Of a stretch of DNA of 55,535 nt, positions 36,689 to 46,168 are shown piece after piece. The stretch is from Nemertoderma westbladi (Eukaryota > Xenacoelomorpha > Nemertodermatida > Nemertodermatidae), in assembly GCA_032718475.1 (NCBI GenBank), contig JAUCBJ010007020.1, positions 1 through 55,535 of the forward strand, in the 5' to 3' direction. The notes under the pieces were generated by a model that was not told the origin of the DNA, searched no databases, and saw nothing but the letters and a program-made list of their open reading frames with translations. Each line of letters starts with the position of its first letter. Within the stretch, counting starts at the first letter, position 1. Both the position numbers and the translations under genes were made by a program.

Positions 36689-38046
36689 ATGACTCAGTTG
36701 ATAGAAGATGATCTTGGTATCAGGGAGAAATATACTCTACCGTTGCAAGCGTTTGTTGATAGCTTGATACGCAGCGACGCTAGTCCAACTACTACGGAGG
36801 ACGATGGTCTTTATATCGAACCGCCGATGTCCAGGAGCAACTTACGCGTGAATTGGACTATCGAACATTCACTGCTCGCTATACGCATCGTAATGGTACG
36901 CATATGGACTTCTTAACTACTGGTCATCCTATCGATTTACACGATACGGACGATGTAGACACCGAAAGGGAAATGGTACTATTTAAATATCCTACCCAGC
37001 GGAGTCGGAACGATAAACTGAAAACGAATGCGAAAATTCTATTCGAAATCGAATCGGAAGAGAAGACGTTAAAGAACCGGATAAACGCGGTAACTCCAAC
37101 GTATATTTGGAATTCTTGAGAGAAACATTGTAAAACCAAATAAATATCACCCGTGTTTCCCCTACAAGACGTGCGTCTTTGGTATTATTGCGATGAATGC
37201 CCAAGACCCAACCAACAAACGGAAAGACATAAACATCCGCGGAGACGTTGCTTTAAATACGGTTTTACTCGCTATATTTACGGGAGTTTCGAGCGAAACT
37301 TGTTCAATGTATCACCTACGCTCATTCGATTCAAACTATCCTTGAATAAACCTATGATCAGAGTTCCGGAATACTCGGTCAGACCTCCTCATTCCCTAGT
37401 TAGACTTCAGACTCTTGATCCTAATAGTATCACGGATCCTCCTGAATTGTACTCACTGTTCAAAGATCTAGTGTTACCCAAACAATTAGTCGGTGGCACT
37501 CCGGTTGTGGGCTCCCTAAATATTCACCCATCTTGCCTAGCCGGATTGGGACGCGGACATCTAATATCGTCATTCAACCGTATCATCGTCCCGGTTTAAC
37601 CCGATACAACCTGTCACCAAGGCGGAGGAGAGAGTTGTACGAAACGTGTTGGACACTATTCGTCAAAAGATCGTAAAAGGAACCTATAATTGTTTAGAGA
37701 AACGTAAATTGCAGCAGCAAGTCAAAGCGGTAAACGAATTAGCTTTATCTCAGTTCGATCAGGAAATCCAGAATCTCTAAGAGGATATCGAGCTTGGACG
37801 ACCCTATTCTCTGCAAGAGTTTTTGGACAAACGCATCCAACGATAAGCGGAGGAAAATCAGCTCGAGGAGAAGCATATCGAAATGGACGAGACATCGACC
37901 ATAACCCTAAACCTTCCGATGCAATTGTATTGCACCCTTTACCCAGGAGTTATAGCCCTCCTAGTAAAGTGGCTCGCCCCAAAGAGAAAAGGACTCTTGC
38001 TAGCCTCAAAAAACTGCGTAAACGCCGTCCGCGCAAGAAAAACTAA
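36689..38046 (+). pseudogene. Unidentified decayed ORF 3' of pol
   Basis: A chain of open segments: frame 2 at 36689-36916 (starts at an ATG), frame 1 at 36853-37119 and 37153-37599, frame 2 from 37592 with stops at 37778 and 37844, and frame 1 again to TAA 38044-38046, ending in a very basic tail. Total coding length would be about 450 codons, broken by several frameshifts and stops. I recognise no domain. No clear signal peptide or hydrophobic membrane segment is visible, so nothing supports an envelope-type protein. It lies just before the 3' LTR, where some BEL/Pao elements carry an extra gene. It could instead be a host or foreign insert captured by the element. Confidence 0.5.
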
Positions 38047-38116
38047 CTGTTTAGAGTATTTTTATATTTTAGAAACTGTGATTTTTTATATTTTATAGAA
38101 TTAAATCCCATTTTCT

Positions 38117-38124
38117 GGGAGCGG
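38117..38124 (+). promoter_or_regulatory. Candidate polypurine tract
   Basis: GGGAGCGG, directly against the first base of the 3' LTR, is the expected position of the plus-strand priming tract. It is interrupted by one C, so it is weak. Confidence 0.5.
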
Positions 38125-39284
38125 TGTAAAGGCTTTTGCGGAATTAGCTGGTTATTTTCCCCGCAAAGTACTCTGTAGTTGTTTTAACGGACATAAAAAG
38201 CCGTTTCCTTACTGTACCAGTGTTTTAGTGGACATAAAAAGCCATTTCTTCTGTATGTGTACTTTAGCGGACATAACTAGCGATTTTATGTCGCAATAAG
38301 CCAAATACTCTAAACATCGGAACTCAGATGACGACATCTATCAGCTGTGTCCACGTGTAACTTTTTCTTTGTTCTTTGTTCGTTCTTTGTTCGGTCGACC
38401 AATCAGAGCGGTTTTCACTCTGTGTTGGAGATTGTATACAGAAACTCACGCAATTCAGTCAGTGTGTGTATTTTTCCTGATGCCAGAAGACCGGCTTTGG
38501 AATTTCTGTGTTTCAGGCTTTAGCCAAACATTAGTAGGCTTGATCATAGAAACGTATAACTGTTATCTAATCCTATCAATGCAAATCATATTGTCAACTA
38601 CAAACACCGCATTTTTACTGCTATTGACTGTCGGTTATTAATTATATCAGTTGATGGAATATTATTATATTTGGATAATATCGATAAATATTCATAAAAC
38701 CCCCAATCTTCTTGATATACTGAAGGTAAGAGACAGGTTACATATAGCAATTGCGACTTACATTATATTGGTTTTGGAGTGAATCTAATGCTATTTCATA
38801 GGCACTACATGTGTCGGTTGCTGTTCTCTTTATATGTGACTAAAATTGGTGAAGGTCGGCAGATCGGTGTGCAGCATTGTCCGGTAGTGTGCATGATTGT
38901 GACAGATAACAAAGCATCTCCTAAAGAATGCGCTTTATACGTGAATCAATAGCCATCCCGTTGTGTCTAGTGTAAGTCATAACTCTGTTTACATATTTAG
39001 AGCGCCACGTCCTAAAGGAACTGTTAATATTTCCCGAAAGTGAATAATATTTGTCAGAGATTATATTAACGATCAGTCGAATAATACAGTAGGCCTACAC
39101 CGCAATAAGGTCAGAGCTTCCGAATCCAGTCTCCCGGGTATATCCAGCGGGTGAATGGTCGCGCATAGACTGGCTTCGGCTAATGTAGTGTATCCAATAC
39201 TCGTCATAGGCTAAAGTCGATTTATAATCTAGAAGACACCTAAATTTGGCAGGTTAAACTGCTAAAGGTCTGAAAGCGCGAACA
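38125..39284 (+). repeat. 3' LTR of the BEL/Pao element
   Basis: 1160 bp, TGTAAAGGC...GCGCGAACA, followed by the target duplication TATGG. It differs from the 5' LTR as described there; the duplicated TTCTTTGTTCG near 38372-38393 is shared with the solo LTR at 40406, so the 5' LTR has lost one unit. Confidence 0.97.
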
Positions 39285-39409
39285 TATGGTTGTGTTAAAT
39301 AATGTTGGACACGTTCAACTGAATTAATAGGCCTAAATAGTCAATGGAGTCAAACTACTCAAACTACCAGTTAACAAACTGGAGTACAGTACCAGCGTAG
39401 CAATCTTGT

Positions 39410-39557
39410 ATAAGTGCCCATCCATGTCGTAGCCCAGGGTGGACACTCATATATGAGTACAGTACTCATATGTTCTACTGATGCTCTTAATAATAATATA
39501 AACTTGAGATTGAGTTTTATTCTACGGGACAATCCTGGACAGACTATTCTATGCGTC
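39410..39557 (-). pseudogene. Fossil LINE reverse transcriptase, downstream half
   Basis: On the minus strand, directly after the target duplication, one frame reads AWDA, a stop, then NSLSRIV and later positions matching the segment that follows the RT palm in many LINE ORF2 proteins (AW-x-AC-N...L-x-RIW). Two or more stops show decay. It is the continuation of 42306-42760; the two halves are separated by the DNA element inserted at 39564. Confidence 0.6.
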
Positions 39558-39654
39558 CCATGCTATGAAGCGCCGTTTACGCCAAAACTATCTGAATAAA
39601 TATTATACTCAAGATGTATCAATAACAAAATATATACTTAAGAAGTATCTAAAT

Positions 39655-39823
39655 TCTCGGCCGAGTTTTTCGCGGCCGAGATTCTCGGCCGAGTTTTTTC
39701 GGCCGAGTTTTCTCGGCCGAGTTTTCTCGGCCGAGTTTTTCTCGGCCGAGTTTTTCTCGGCCGAGTTTTTCTCGGCCGAGTTTTCCTCGGCCGAGTTTTC
39801 TCGGCCGAGTTTTTCTCGGCCGA
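39655..39823. repeat. CTCGGCCGAGTTTT minisatellite, left inverted repeat
   Basis: About 11 copies of a 14-16-bp unit, TTTTCTCGGCCGAG, each containing the 10-bp perfect palindrome CTCGGCCGAG. A frame encoding SAEFF repeats passes through it and is an artefact. Confidence 0.95.
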
Positions 39824-40405
39824 GAATTTATAATCTTAAAAGATAAAACGGCGGGAAATTTAAAATGGCATTGTAAGGCGAGACACGTAGTCGGCGTGCC
39901 TTGGCATACGGTTCATATAGGGCGAGGTTTATGTGGGGCGAGCCACGTAAGTCCAGGAGAGCCATAGTTTAGGGGTATAATTACTGCAGTGGACCCGTCT
40001 GTCGTTGTCGTCGTAAATTTGGAACGCTAATAAGTCGGTCAATCTTTGATGAAATGGAATCAAACTTTGAACACATGTAGTCTATCAAACGTTTAGAAAA
40101 TTAACAGAGAGACAGAGTTCTGTAGTTCATCTGTCTGTCGCTAGTGGGCGAATTGACAGAAACGCAATAGTAGCTGTAATTATAGAACTAATCATCATAT
40201 TCATCTGAAATTTGGTAGGAGTGACCTACAGCATTTTTTGCTGAATAAATAAATATTGCTTACAGACAGACTTCTACAGTTCCTCTGTCTGCCGCTAGGG
40301 GTGCCTACGCAAAGGCTCATCAGGACTTACGTCTGTACATGTGCAAAAAATAATGTCTAAAACACAACAATATTTGTGTAAGTTCTATTTTGTAGTAGGA
40401 ATGTT

Positions 40406-41579
40406 TGTAAAGGCTTTTGCGGAATTAGCTGGTTATTTTCCCCGCAAAGTACTCTGTAGTTGTTTTAACGGACATAAAAAGCCGTTTCCTTACTGTACCG
40501 GTGTTTTAGTGGACATAAAAAGCCATTTCTTCTGTATGTGTACTTTAGCGGACATAACTAGCGATTTTATGTCGCAATAAGCCAAATACTCTAAACATCG
40601 GAACTCAGATGACGACATCTATCAGCTGGGTCCACGTGTAACTTTTTCTTTGTTCTTTGTTCGTTCTTTGTTCGGTCGACCAATCAGAGCGGTTTTCACT
40701 CTGTGTTGGACATTGTATGCAGAGGCTCACGCAATTCAGTCAGTGTGTGTATTTTTTCCTGATGCCAGAACACCGGCTTTGGAATTTCTGTGTTTCAGGC
40801 TTTAGCCAAACATTAGTAGGCTTTGGTCATAGAAACGTATAACTGTTATCAAACCAAACCATATTGTTACAAATCATATTGTCACCTACAAACACCGCAT
40901 TTTTACTGCTATTTACTGTCGGTTATTAATTATATCAGTTGATGGAATATTGTTATATTTGGATAATATCGATAAATAATCAGAAACCCCAATCTTCTTG
41001 ATATACTGAAGGTTAGAGAGACCGGTTACATATAACAATTGCGACTTACATTAAAGTGGTTTTGGAGTGAATCTAATGCTATTTCATAGGCACTACATGT
41101 GTCGGTTGCTGTTCTCTTTATATGTGACTAAAATTAGTGAAGGTCGGCAGATCGGTGTGCAGCATTGTGCAGTAGTGTGCATGATTGTGACAGATAACAA
41201 AGCATCTCCTAAAGAATGCGCTTTATACGTGAATCAATAGCCATCCCGTTGTGTCTAGTTTAAGTCATAACTCTGTTTACATATTTAGAGCGCCACGTCC
41301 TAAAGGAACTGTTAATATTTCCCGAAAGTGAATAATATTTGTCAGAGATTAGGCTATATATCAACGATCAGTCGAATAATACAGTAGGCCTACACCGCAA
41401 TAAGGTCAGAGCTTCCGAATCCAGTCTCCCGGGTATATCCAGCGGGTGAATGGTCGCGCATAGACTGGCTTCGGCTAATGTAGTGTATCAAATACTCGTC
41501 ATAGGCTAAAGTCGATTTATAACCTAGAAGACACCTAAATTTGGCAGGTTAAACTGCTAAAGGTCTGAAAGCGCGAACA
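40406..41579 (+). mobile_element. Solo LTR of the same BEL/Pao family
   Basis: 1174 bp, about 96-98 percent identical by eye to the two LTRs of the full element, TG...CA, with its own 5-bp target duplication ATGTT (40401-40405 and 41580-41584). No internal region, so it is the product of LTR-LTR recombination after an independent insertion. Private changes (for example GGCTTTGGTCATAG for GGCTTGATCATAG) suggest it is older than the full-length copy. Confidence 0.96.
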
Positions 41580-41589
41580 ATGTTAATAT

Positions 41590-41735
41590 ACTGTAGTAGT
41601 TACATTGGGTATTTTGGCTTTAGCTGGGTGATATACAGTTATTTACGTTCTAGAATTTTGTATTAGGAGTGTTAATATAGTTACATTGGGTATTTTGGCT
41701 TTAGCTGGGTGATATACAGTTATATCACCCTATTG
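41590..41735. repeat. Short direct duplication inside the DNA element
   Basis: GTTACATTGGGTATTTTGGC followed by TTTAGCTGGGTGATATACAG occurs twice, about 82 bp apart, followed by a TATCACCC inverted half-site. It belongs to the interior of the 39564-42299 element. Confidence 0.85.
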
Positions 41736-42042
41736 TTTAGCCAATCAGATTTGAGAATAAGCGAGAATACATGATAAACAACAGTAAAGTAATATATAGG
41801 AAAGTACTACAGTAGTTAAGCTAGGTAAGGTGACATTTAATGTGGAAAATGCACCTAACCCAAGAACAAAGCCAATAATTCCCAATAAACCCCAATAATA
41901 TAATTTATAATCTTACAGTCTTAAAAGTTGTAACAGCGGGAAATTTAAAATGTTATTTTTCTTTCCCTTTGTAGTTAGTGTAATGTGTTAGTGCCATTTT
42001 AAATTTCCCGCCGTTTCATAATTTAATACTTTCTCGGCCGAG

Positions 42043-42205
42043 AATTTCGCAAACTTCGGGTATCTCGGCCGAGAAAACTTGGCCGAGAAATTCTAGGCCG
42101 AGAAAAACTCGGCCGAGAATTTCTCGGCCGATAATCTCGGCCGAGAAAACTCGGCTGAGATAACTCGGACGAGAAAACTCTGCCGAGAAAAACTCGGCCG
42201 AGAAT
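42043..42205. repeat. CTCGGCCGAGAAAA minisatellite, right inverted repeat
   Basis: Inverse orientation partner of 39655-39823, with more point changes (CTCGGCTGAG, CTCGGACGAG, CTCTGCCGAG). Its copy number and order do not mirror the left array exactly, so the two arrays have evolved separately since the element arose. Confidence 0.93.
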
Positions 42206-42305
42206 TTAGATACATCTTAAGTATAATATTTTTTATTGACACATCTTGAGTATAATACTGTATTTATTCAGATAGTTTTGGCGTAAACGGCGCTTCATAC
42301 CATGC

Positions 42306-42760
42306 CTTCCCCTTACGAATCCTGACTTTCTGATCCATGATACCAAGTAGCAGACGTCATGCACATTCTCAAGCAAGCCATCGCTGGAGCTTATGCCCTT
42401 ACGATCGGACATTTCGTGTGTCAAGGTTCACTGTCAAAATTTTGGTCTTGCTTGGAGTTTACAAAAACTAGAAGTAGCATGCACAAATGAGCAGAGTAGA
42501 TAGATTCTGACAGCACCAATAAGTCAGCGGCAAGGTCTAGATCGGCAAGGTACTTTGATGGATTCCCTATACAGTATACTTCTTGTGTCTTGTGCGGAGA
42601 ACATTATCAACTAGGGCCTACAATTATGACTAAGAATGGTGCAAGTGTGTCACCCTGAAGGACTCCCCATAAAGCTTCGAATGCATCAGCAGTAGATACA
42701 TATGTGGTGGAACCGTGATTTCCTCAGGAATCACATTGCTGCAAGTACAGTACCAACGTC
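42306..42760 (-). pseudogene. Fossil LINE reverse transcriptase, upstream half
   Basis: Read on the minus strand. WGVLQGDTLAPFLVIIV (about 42620-42672) is the classic LINE RT block. After frameshifts come KYLADLDLAADLLVLSES (active-site block, with DLAAD in place of the usual DFADD) and then SSSDGLLENVHDVCYLVSWI before the frame meets the target duplication at 42305. Multiple frameshifts and the damaged active site make it non-functional. The family is a non-LTR retrotransposon; the clade is not assigned. Sequence above 42760 probably also belongs to it but is too decayed to call. Confidence 0.8.
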
Positions 42761-43480
42761 AATATAACGTCTCCTGGATCCCTAATAATCAATATGGATC
42801 CATAATAATCCAGGTTCCAGGTCAAAAGAAGCCCATTATCCTACTACATGTACCTCTACCTGTGGCAGAGTTACTTCAACGTCTTGTATGACTCTACTCT
42901 CTACTGCCAATCATTTCATACTTGGGCACAGAATCAAAGCCAAGGCCATTGACATAGTCAGCACATTGGCTCTCATTGCATTTGCTTGTAATTGTATAAG
43001 CTTCCCTCCTGACCCTGCCTCTAATTAAATTGATACTTGTTAAAAAAAAGTATTTATTTAATAAAATATATTTTTATTCATAATTGAATTTTACAAAACT
43101 GTGTGCACATAAATATATTGATGTAACTTAGAAATAGTAAGCAAGCTACTAATGTAGGCCTAGGCCTACTTAATGTGCGCACACGGCACACCCAAAAATA
43201 TCTTCTTAAAAAAAATTTACGTAATTTAATAATTATGGAAGGTAAACTTTATTGAAAACCGAATAATTTATATTTTATAAATAATTTTATAAATTTTATT
43301 AATAGTTTTTAAACCAGCTTAACGTATTATAATCATATTTTTTCAATATTCTAAATCAAATAGGGTAATTTATGCTTATTTTTAATATCTGTTCGTTCAT
43401 TTTTAATTAATGGAGGGTTTTAATCTCCCCCCGACAAACCACACCCTTTTGCTCACAGGTCGTTTCATGTAATATAAAAG
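42761..43480. other. AT-rich spacer, possibly decayed LINE
   Basis: No confident feature. The first 250 bases may be upstream LINE sequence; the remainder is AT-rich with TAGGCCTA palindromes near 43157. Confidence 0.4.
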
Positions 43481-43489
43481 ACATCAATA

Positions 43490-44335
43490 AACGACATTGT
43501 TACCAATTGAGGGAAAGGAACAGGTTACAGAGGCAGGTTTTTCTATCGTCAGACATTTGTAATGGCAGTGATTTTTTATGTCCTTTTATTTGACCTTTTT
43601 TTGTCCTTCTTTTTTACGAATTGTGCACAATGACTTTTGTTGTCCCTTTAATGACTTTTGTTGTCCTTTTAATGACTTTTAATGTATGTATTTCTTCAAA
43701 CTGTCAGACTGCTGATTTCTGGACTGTCAGACAGTTGATTTCAACATGCCTATGCCAAAACATTCAAAATTTGTTGATTTCTGGTCTGTCGGACAGTTGG
43801 TTTCACTATGCCTGTGCCAAAACATTCAAAATTCCATGATTTATCGACTATGGGATATATTTCCATATGCGCCTGTGGTAAGAGACTCTAAATGTAATAG
43901 TTTGTGGTTGTTGTCGATAATTGATTACCACATGACGTAGCAAAACACTAATTTTATAGCCAAAAACAATTACCAATTGATGGAATGGAGCAGGTTAGAG
44001 AGACCGGATTTTCTAACCAAACAATAAACAGTCACTTTACCAAATGAAGGAAAAGGAGCAGGTTACATAGATGGTCTTTTCTAATCAAAACAATAAACGA
44101 TAACATTACCAATTGAGGGAAAGGAGCAGGTTAAAGAGGCGGGCTTTTCTAACCAAAACAATAAACAATCACTTTACCAAATGAAGGAAAGGAGCAGGTT
44201 ACATAGATGGTCTTTTCTAACCAAAACAATAAACGATGACATTACCAATTGAGGGGAAGGAGCAGGTTAAAGGGGCGGGCTTTTCTAACCAAAACAATAA
44301 ACGATCACTTTACCAAATCAGGGAAAGGATTTAGC
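43490..44335 (+). repeat. 70-bp GAGGGAAAGGAGCAGGTTACAG repeat cluster
   Basis: One copy at about 43500-43545, then six tandem copies at 43965-44335 of a 70-bp unit (TTACCAATTGAGGGAAAGGA, GCAGGTTAAAGAGGCGGGCT, TTTCTAACCAAAACAATAAA, CAATCACTTT). Units alternate between a GAGGCGGGC and an ATAGATGGTC form, so the effective period is about 140 bp. Between the two groups lies another duplicated segment at 43700-43840 (CAGACTGCTGATTTCTGG and related, with ATGCC, then CCAAAACATTCAAAATT). Confidence 0.88.
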
Positions 44336-44461
44336 AGATGAAAATGATCTAACACTAACAATACTGTAATACCAGAATACAGCAACACTGGTACTACTGG
44401 CTGACCAGTAAAACAAGGATATCCGATGGATACGATAGACACTAAGAAACAATTTGTAGTA

Positions 44462-44830
44462 GCAAGTCTGCTTTACTCACAGCTTGTAGATCTATGGTGC
44501 GTCCCTTATTTCCCTTATTAGAATATTGTACAGCATCCTGGTCAGGTCACCGTCTACCAAAGGTAATGTTAAACTCATTGAACGGCGGGCAGGCGGGGTC
44601 CAGCATTAGCATTACTTAAGGCGTTTATTTTACCGCTGTAACACAGAGCTATAGCGAACGATTAACCATGTTAAACTTGCAGCCGAAGATATTCCATCTT
44701 AAAAATACTGTGCCGTATCAGACACGATCTTGTCGAGCTTGAAAGAGACAAATTCTTCTCGTTAGCGCCGCGGCCCGGTCTCCGTGGCTATGACCGCCAG
44801 AAACTACGTTCAGTACTTCCACGCAGTCGG
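44462..44830 (+). pseudogene. Fossil LINE ORF2 3' part
   Basis: One frame reads SMVRPLFPLLEYCTASWSGH, the SLVRPxLEYxxxxW motif that follows the RT palm in many animal LINEs (with a three-residue insertion here). After a frameshift come KLIERR and, further on, a segment with LRGYDRQKL typical of LINE C-terminal regions. Stops and frameshifts throughout. This fragment is unrelated in position and strand to the LINE at 39410-42760. Confidence 0.6.
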
Positions 44831-44941
44831 CTGCAGGTTTGCTAGTTTTGCAAGATAAAGAAATTAATATTTATATTTTATTATTGCCCTAGGACAGGAC
44901 AATTTACGCTAGCGGATTTTAATTTAACAATTTATGCTAGT

Positions 44942-44966
44942 GGGGGGGGGGGGGGGGGGGGGGGGG
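44942..44966. repeat. 25-base poly-G run
   Basis: Uninterrupted run of 25 G on the plus strand, followed shortly by another G6. The run length may be imprecise in the assembly. Confidence 0.97.
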
Positions 44967-45124
44967 AATCTTCAGGGGGGAAAATATGCTGTGACTAAAA
45001 AGGTAAATTTTCTTCGGCCGCTAGGCCAGGGATTACGCACAAAGTCTGGCGACTTATTTCCAGTGCGGTCCCCCCAGAACTTTACTCCGCAGAGGAAACT
45101 CCAGTCAGCCAGTCAGCCAGTACT

Positions 45125-45300
45125 TATTTAGCTACCACTTAAGGATGCAAGGCAGAGATGCGGCCTGGCTGGTCCCTTTAAAGCATTCGTGGCGAAACGA
45201 AAACTGCCCTGGCCCATGTGAGGATCGAACCCACGACCTACGGGAGATGTGATTTCAATGCAACCAGTACACTAACTGACTAAGGTGGAACCTTATGTGA
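45125..45300 (-). mobile_element. tRNA-derived SINE
   Basis: On the minus strand, a box-A-like TTAGTCAGTTAGTGTACTGG (45264-45282 region) is followed about 40 bases later by a near-perfect box B, GGTCGTGGGTTCGATCC (45222-45238), the internal RNA polymerase III promoter arrangement of a tRNA. The anticodon arm does not fold as a normal tRNA, and about 90 bases of non-tRNA body follow (to about 45125), so this is a tRNA-headed SINE rather than a tRNA gene. Confidence 0.75.
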
Positions 45301-45529
45301 CACTATGTGACACCGGTACATAGTTACGATGTAGGCCATTGTTAAGATAAAATATAAGTTCATATAGGCATAGGCCTAAATACAGTAATACAGTAATATA
45401 TAATTCAGTAATTACCAGATTACCGCACCGGTTCCTACCACCTACCGCTGTACCGGTATTTAATATGTAGGCTAATTCCGATCTGGTCTGAATTATTTTT
45501 CCATACTAGTTGAAATTCTTCGGATACAT

Positions 45530-46076
45530 GACCGAACGTAATCAGGATCGAATGTAACATAGTTATTTCGTATCGAACGTAACCTCAATTATGTTACATT
45601 GGATCCTATAACTATGTCATATGTTACATTCGATCTACAAATTACTAAGCTCGAATGTAACATTGCCATTTACAGATTTAAAGGAGCAGGTTACAGAGGC
45701 GTGTTGGGGGAACCAAAACAATAAACAAAAGTTAGCAGATGTTACAAGATTATGCAGGTTACTTTTATTTAAATGCTGAAAGGAGCAGGTTACAGAGGCG
45801 TGTTGGGGGAACCAAAACAATAAACGAAAGTTAACACATGTTACAAGATAATGCAGGTTACTTAATTGGGTCTTTGTTTTGTACTCACCAACACCAAACT
45901 GTTTCTTCCTGTAAATAAACGAAGCATTTCATCGGTTAATTCCTGAAATCAAAACACAACTGAAATAAATGTATGTTACATTCGAGCTTAGTAATTTGTA
46001 GATCGAATGTAACATAGTTGAGGTTACGTTCAATTCGTAAAAACTATGTTACGTTCGATCCTGATTACGTTCGGTC
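45530..46076. mobile_element. MITE-like inverted-repeat element just upstream of NDUFS7
   Basis: The ends are inverted: GACCGAACGTAATCAGGATC then GAATGTAACATAG from 45530, and its complement ending at 46076. The inverted similarity extends about 130 bp inward (CTACAAATTACTAAGCTCGA blocks). The interior holds two copies of the GGAGCAGGTTACAGAGGCGT module 100 bp apart. No coding capacity. It ends 92 bp before the NDUFS7 start codon, so it must overlap or abut the promoter or 5' UTR. Confidence 0.7.
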
Positions 46077-46168
46077 TGTCACCCAAATTCTTCGACTATT
46101 TCGGACATATTGAGATGAAGTTACAAACTCTGTAACGCAACGCAACGCATTGCAGCATTGTATTTGTA

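Larger units (their letters stand above)
23308..39284 (+). mobile_element. Complete 16-kb BEL/Pao LTR retrotransposon
   Basis: Bounded by two direct LTRs (23308-24458 and 38125-39284), both TG...CA, and flanked by the 5-bp target duplication TATGG (23303-23307 and 39285-39289). Domain order is gag with DUF1759-like region, zinc knuckles, Pao-type aspartic protease, reverse transcriptase, RNase H, HHCC integrase with DDE core, and a C-terminal DUF5641-like region; this order, with integrase last, is diagnostic of BEL/Pao. The LTRs differ by about eight substitutions and two short indels, so insertion is fairly recent, yet the frames are broken (28060 region, 29890 region, TAG at 31708). The element is long for BEL/Pao because of a 2.4-kb leader and 3 kb of sequence 3' of pol. 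No primer-binding site was obvious directly after the 5' LTR. Confidence 0.96.
39564..42299. mobile_element. DNA element with ~305-bp inverted repeats and palindromic minisatellites
   Basis: Terminal inverted repeats at 39564-39867 and 41992-42299 start TATGAAGCGCCGTTTACGCC and contain a CTCGGCCGAG minisatellite flanked by matching single-copy sequence (inner edge GCGGGAAATTTAAAATGG). The flanks carry the 6-bp target duplication CCATGC at 39558-39563 and 42300-42305. The duplication is confirmed by the interrupted LINE: its frame reads through Lys-Ala-Trp on one side and Ala-Trp-Asp on the other, so one GCATGG copy restores continuity. Without the inserted solo LTR the element is about 1.56 kb, with no transposase, hence non-autonomous. 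A 6-bp duplication excludes Tc1/mariner (TA), piggyBac (TTAA) and hAT (8 bp); the superfamily is not assigned. Confidence 0.85.

Noticed and set aside
36689-38046. Envelope-like gene of the Pao element
   Set aside because: Position fits, but no signal peptide, membrane segment or envelope-type motif can be seen in the open segments.
39565-39846. 93-codon frame with SAEFF repeats
   Set aside because: Translation of the CTCGGCCGAG minisatellite within a transposon inverted repeat.
39564-42299. Tc1/mariner-type element with a TA duplication
   Set aside because: TA flanks fit superficially, but the interrupted LINE frame shows that the duplicated host sequence is CCATGC and that the TA belongs to the element ends.
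45222-45290. Possible tRNA gene on the minus strand
   Set aside because: Box A and box B are present, but the anticodon and acceptor stems do not pair properly and a non-tRNA body follows; it fits a SINE.
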